From Desulfobacter sp. (GTDB lineage: Bacteria > Desulfobacterota > Desulfobacteria > Desulfobacterales > Desulfobacteraceae): 64,000 nucleotides of DNA. Numbering within the stretch: position 1 is the stretch's first letter; the number at the start of each line of letters is the position of its first letter. A program made the position numbers and the translations under genes. Below are positions 60,659 to 64,000 of the stretch, piece after piece. The notes beneath the pieces are model-generated. The model ran no database searches, had not been told where the DNA came from, and saw only the letters and a list, made by a program, of their open reading frames with translations. The stretch lies in contig CP054838.1 of NCBI GenBank assembly GCA_028768545.1, positions 3,397,001 to 3,461,000 on the forward strand, read 5' to 3'.

Positions 60659-61495
60659 GGTTCTGTTGCAAAAAATTATTAATGTCTGATACAAGTCCGT
60701 TTTGGCACTAATTTATTTGCAGAGAGATAGTATGAAAAATGAAAACCCTTTCAAGTGGCGTCATTATGAAAAAGAAATCATCCTGTTGAATGTTCGCTGG
60801 TATCTGAGATATCAACTGAGTTACAGGAATCTGGAAGAGATGATGCAAGAACGGGGCTTGTCTGTGGATCACAGTACCATTTACCGATGGGTTCAGCGCT
60901 ATGCTCCTGAAATGGAAAAGCGAAGCAGGAAGTATCTGCGGCAATCAAATGATTCTTACCGTATTGATGAAACATATATCAAGGTGCGGGGGAAAATGAA
61001 GTATCTTTACCGAGCGGTCGATTCCCGTGGAAATACCATCGATTTTCTTCTTCGCAGCAGACGTAATATGGAATCTGCCAAACGATTTTTTAAAAAGATG
61101 CTGCGAGCTTCCAATAGCTCCAGACCTCGGGTTCTGAGTGTTGACGGAAATCCTGCATATCCTCCGGCAGTAAAGGCTTTGAAAGAAAAAAAGCTTCTGA
61201 ATAAGGACTGTATCCTAAGACAGAATAAATATCTGAACAATATTATTGAGCAAGACCACCGGTTTATCAAAAAGCTTGTCAGAGCTGGTATGGGGTTCAA
61301 GACATTTCATTCTGCCTGGCGGACGCTAAAAGGCTATGAAATTATGAACATGATCAGAAAAGGACAAGTTAAAAATATCAGGAAGGGAGAAATTTTAAAG
61401 CAGAAAGAATTCGTCGAAAATCTGTTTTCTTATGCTGCGTAAATTTTACGCCTGAACGATCTCTTTGTCCTGGAAATATTTTTTGCAACAGAACC
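60659..61495 (+). mobile_element. IS6-family element, copy B, 837 bp
   Basis: Same length, ends (GGTTCTGTTGCAAAAAAT) and protein as copy A, in opposite orientation 16 kb away. The flanks are A/T homopolymers (GATTTTTT left, TTTTTGTG right), so no clean 8-base duplication can be defined. It splits a small gene downstream of the dynamin-like gene. Confidence 0.9.
60732..61442 (+). CDS. IS6-family transposase, copy B
   Basis: A 236-residue transposase identical in protein sequence to copy A at 44190-44900, with motifs RIDETYIKVRGKMKYLYRAV, VLSVDGNPAYPPAV and NIIEQDHRFIKKLVRAGM. The ATG 60732 follows a GAGAGAT ribosome-site-like stretch; a TTG at 60702 would add ten residues. Confidence 0.93.
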   Translation: MKNENPFKWRHYEKEIILLNVRWYLRYQLSYRNLEEMMQERGLSVDHSTIYRWVQRYAPEMEKRSRKYLRQSNDSYRIDETYIKVRGKMKYLYRAVDSRGNTIDFLLRSRRNMESAKRFFKKMLRASNSSRPRVLSVDGNPAYPPAVKALKEKKLLNKDCILRQNKYLNNIIEQDHRFIKKLVRAGMGFKTFHSAWRTLKGYEIMNMIRKGQVKNIRKGEILKQKEFVENLFSYAA

Positions 61496-61689
61496 TTTTT
61501 GTGAATCCATGCGGCATTTTCAAGAACGGCTTTTTTTCTATATTTCCCAACGGGGTAGCCTTCCAATTCAGCCTTGACCATAATGATCATCAATTGCAGG
61601 CCCATGCGGAACAGATAGGTCTGATCCATTTGAGTTTGTGCTGCAGTAATTTTGCTTTTGAAACGTTTCATTTTTTTCAGCAGACCCAA
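61496..61689 (-). pseudogene. Small gene of about 96 codons, 5' part, cut by IS6 copy B
   Basis: The frame on the minus strand starts at TTG 61689 or ATG 61671 (MKRFKSKITAAQTQMDQTYL) and runs to ELEGYPVGKYRKKAVLENAA and WIHKK, where the IS begins. The rest lies at 60564-60658. The protein is basic and helical. It is the next gene after the dynamin-like GTPase in the same direction, so it may have been its partner. Confidence 0.65.
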
Positions 61690-61757
61690 AGTTGAATAAA
61701 TTAGGTTAAAAAAGCTTAGATTTTTTTATCATATTGAGATAAAAATTCAATAGTTTT

Positions 61758-63965
61758 TTATGAAATGAACCCCTTGCCGGAGAATTGATCAAGACGACGG
61801 TCTATATATTCTGCCTTCTCAAGAACAGAGCTTATGGTATTTTGATACCTGATTTTTTCATCCTGTTTTAATCCAAATAATGTCTGAATTTCATTGTTCA
61901 ACGATTCATACAGGGTAAACCGCTGGAGAATTTTATCCTTGAAGTCGCGGGTGACCGCACGGATCAGGGGGGCAAAATAATCCTGTCTCAAAGCCTGGTG
62001 ATACCCCTTGACCTGGTGACGGACGAGCACCAGGCTTTCTTTTTTTATTTTATCCGCGGCTTTGTTGAACCCCGGTGTGAAAGAAAAACGGACATGCTTG
62101 TCAACCAAGGCGGAAATGAAAAGGGCAAAAGAGTGAAAACCAAAATCAGTTAATGCATTGGCACGCATCCGTGTGGTAAACTTGGGCGAGAATACCTTTC
62201 TGGGCAAACCAAGGCCTAAAATTTTTTTGATCTGATTAATATCCACGGCCTGTATATTTCCGGGATCCTTTTCCAGCTCCTGTATTGAATATGATCTGGC
62301 ATCTTCATCCATTGAGCTGCCCAGGGTGAAAAAATCAATCTGGTAAGAGTCCATCAGCGATTGAAAATAATCCTGAATCCGTTGTTCCTGGGATTCTACC
62401 AAGGTCTTTATCATGGGAAGGATCTCGTCTATGGCAAACAGGTCCAGCTGCCGCTTAAAATCCTGGAACATGAGATAAAGAACCTGTTTGAACCCGGTCT
62501 CTTTAATGCCGGATCGATAGGGCTCCACATTGATCTCTGCAGATTTGATAAATTGAGTGATCTTCTGGTTGATCTTGTCCCTGACAAAGGCCTGTTTTAA
62601 ATTGCCTTCTATTTCCCGGCTTAACCCTGAAACCGCCCCTTGGATTGAGTTGTCAACGATGACCCTTAAGCGCCGGGCGTTTTCTTCGATACCCTCCAAT
62701 TTAGCCCTTGCCCTGTCCTGATCTTCAAGATCGGTTGCTAAAACATCTTGGATAATATTGGCCTTTTTTTCCAAGGCATGTATTACAATTTTTAACCGTT
62801 CTATGGGGTTGGCATATAAAAGTTCAAACTGGTTGAGTTTGGTCAATTGATTAAAAAGCGAAAAAAAATCTTTGGTGTTCTGGCTGCAGAATTTAACCAT
62901 GCCTGAATCTTCTTGCCAGAGACTAAGGCGTTTGGCATCTTTTTTAGTCAGTTTCTTGCTGATGGCATCAAAAAGATTGTAAAGGGCTGAAAAACTAAAC
63001 AGCCTTGGATGGGGGGTTAAAAATAAAAGCTCTTCAAAGATTTTACCTTGAATTTTATTCAGGTCGTCCAGGGTGTCATGCTCTGTTAAATCACAATTGT
63101 TGATAAATATGATATTTTCCATGAGTCCCAATTGTTTGATTTTTTTCAAAAAACTCATGTCAGACCGTCTGAGGCCTGTTCTGGAAGAAATGCAATACAT
63201 AATAAGGTTGGCAGATTCCATATAGGATATGATCCGGGAAAGCTGTGCAGGATCAGTGGAATCCGCCCCCTGGCAGTCTGCAATTTCAATGTTGGGATCG
63301 ATTGCCTTGCCAAAGACCTCAAGGCAGACGTCATTCACATAAAAGGCCCGGGCAGGATCTGCTGTAAATTTTTTATGGGTTTCAAATGATTTCCCTTCAA
63401 AGCAAATTTGCCGTTCTTCTGCGCCAATAATATCTTTGCAGGCCTCATATCCTTCAAGGCCGTTTTTGATTACCAGGGTTTCAGGACGGATCCCCTCTTG
63501 GGTAATAGGGAATTCACGGCAAAGATCCTCATAAACCTGTTTGAGAAATCTACGGTCTGTCTTTCTCCTGATATCAAAAGTTTTCTGGGGTAACTGCCTT
63601 GGAAACATGTCCAGGCTGTTTGCAATGACCAGGTTGACCTCGTCCCAGGATTTTAAATAAAGACAGGCCCTGTTCTTTTTTCCTTTTCGAATCCGGGTGG
63701 TAATTGATGTCACAACCCCTGCACCGCGCTTGACCAATTCTTTTTTTGTCAAGGCATTGATAAACGTACTTTTTCCTGATTTAATCACCCCCACAACAGC
63801 AATGCGCAACAGGCCTGTTTTAATATGGTCGGGAATCTTGCAGCACAGATTCTGATATTCGTCCAAAGCCCTGTCACTGCCGTGGGGAACCGATTTTAAC
63901 CGTTCAATGACCAAAAGGGTTTCTGCGACGATATCTTCAATGGATTCAAGGGAAGGTGGAGTCAT
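61758..63965 (-). CDS. Dynamin-family GTPase
   Basis: A 735-residue protein. The GTPase domain has the P-loop GVIKSGKSTFINALTKKELV at about residues 59-78, the G2 region GAGVVTSITTRIRKG, G3 in IADCQGADSTD at about residue 232 and G4-like INNCDLTEHD at about 293. A long helical region follows (ALEKKANIIQDVLATDLEDQ), as in bacterial dynamin-like proteins, which remodel or guard membranes. No transmembrane segment is evident. The following small gene, on the same strand, was split by IS6 copy B. Bacterial dynamins often occur in pairs, and here a second large GTPase is not seen. Confidence 0.85.
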   Translation of the reverse strand: MTPPSLESIEDIVAETLLVIERLKSVPHGSDRALDEYQNLCCKIPDHIKTGLLRIAVVGVIKSGKSTFINALTKKELVKRGAGVVTSITTRIRKGKKNRACLYLKSWDEVNLVIANSLDMFPRQLPQKTFDIRRKTDRRFLKQVYEDLCREFPITQEGIRPETLVIKNGLEGYEACKDIIGAEERQICFEGKSFETHKKFTADPARAFYVNDVCLEVFGKAIDPNIEIADCQGADSTDPAQLSRIISYMESANLIMYCISSRTGLRRSDMSFLKKIKQLGLMENIIFINNCDLTEHDTLDDLNKIQGKIFEELLFLTPHPRLFSFSALYNLFDAISKKLTKKDAKRLSLWQEDSGMVKFCSQNTKDFFSLFNQLTKLNQFELLYANPIERLKIVIHALEKKANIIQDVLATDLEDQDRARAKLEGIEENARRLRVIVDNSIQGAVSGLSREIEGNLKQAFVRDKINQKITQFIKSAEINVEPYRSGIKETGFKQVLYLMFQDFKRQLDLFAIDEILPMIKTLVESQEQRIQDYFQSLMDSYQIDFFTLGSSMDEDARSYSIQELEKDPGNIQAVDINQIKKILGLGLPRKVFSPKFTTRMRANALTDFGFHSFALFISALVDKHVRFSFTPGFNKAADKIKKESLVLVRHQVKGYHQALRQDYFAPLIRAVTRDFKDKILQRFTLYESLNNEIQTLFGLKQDEKIRYQNTISSVLEKAEYIDRRLDQFSGKGFIS

Positions 63966-64000
63966 CTGGGATTAAATTAGCATCATGGCTTTTTCGTATT

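Noticed and set aside
1..64000. CRISPR array, rRNA or tRNA genes
   Set aside because: No regularly spaced repeats, rRNA-like blocks or cloverleaf-like sequences with a TTC-type arm were seen in the gaps between genes.

Overview
The window looks like a chromosome segment from a Gram-negative, anaerobic member of the Desulfobacterota (Desulfobacteraceae-like sulfate reducers). The grounds are an outer-membrane LPS toolkit (LptD, MsbA, KDO transferase), a periplasmic-type cobaltochelatase CbiK with a signal peptide, a small 2[4Fe-4S] ferredoxin, a NikMLQO-type metal ECF transporter, and families common in that group (DUF4416, DUF4911, RicT/PSP1 next to holB and metG). The assignment is inferred from gene content only. 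No rRNA, tRNA or CRISPR array was seen.

Layout. 1-670: an HD-domain nucleotidase operon running out of the window. 770-5400: a LysM protein gene with an ISL3 element in its first codons and a later frameshift, then a GspE/PilB ATPase gene broken by an in-frame amber codon and a G-tract frameshift. 5401-9700: an insertion-sequence nest (two IS256 copies in opposite orientation around an ISAs1-type transposase). 9823-11151: two dead genes, an EamA permease with two frameshifts and a dimethylarginase with a large internal deletion. 11215-14751: a ferredoxin, an unknown protein, and a cysteine synthase fused to a cysteinyl-tRNA-synthetase-like domain that lacks KMSKS. 14875-28106: lptD, an RfaH/NusG-like regulator, an HU/IHF protein, holB, ricT, metG, a transpeptidase, a giant GlmS-like double-SIS protein and an MFS permease. 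28214-36360: minus-strand genes, a hybrid histidine kinase and then the block msbA, Trm112-like, DUF4416, yicC, remA, gmk, rlmB, comF. 36420-40724: KDO transferase, a cobalamin riboswitch controlling a small repeat protein and probably cbiK, a TiaS-like protein, and a SpoIIAA-like protein.

40998-45880 is a second mobile and degenerate zone: hicA split by an IS4-type element, hicB, an unknown gene ruined by a 13-bp tandem duplication and cut by an IS6 copy, and a receiver domain whose N-terminus is now encoded by that IS6 end. 45993-60552 is mostly intact: a molybdenum-carrier-like protein, a rhomboid protease with a DnaJ-C-like tail, a ydbH-ynbE-ydbL envelope operon, a nickel/cobalt ECF transporter behind an attenuator-like leader, recJ, miaB, map and plsC. 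60559-63965 holds a dynamin-like GTPase and a small gene split by a second IS6 copy of the same length.

The genome appears to be under active IS pressure: six transposase copies or elements with definable ends or target duplications, and at least seven broken genes in 64 kb. Several frameshifts lie in homopolymers, so sequencing error must be excluded for those. The stop substitutions, the 13-bp duplication, the dimethylarginase deletion and the IS insertions are not explained that way. The most interesting intact items are the CysK-CysRS-like fusion, the giant GlmS-like protein paired with an MFS permease, the cobalamin-riboswitch repeat protein, and the ISL3 insertion that rebuilt the start of its target gene.
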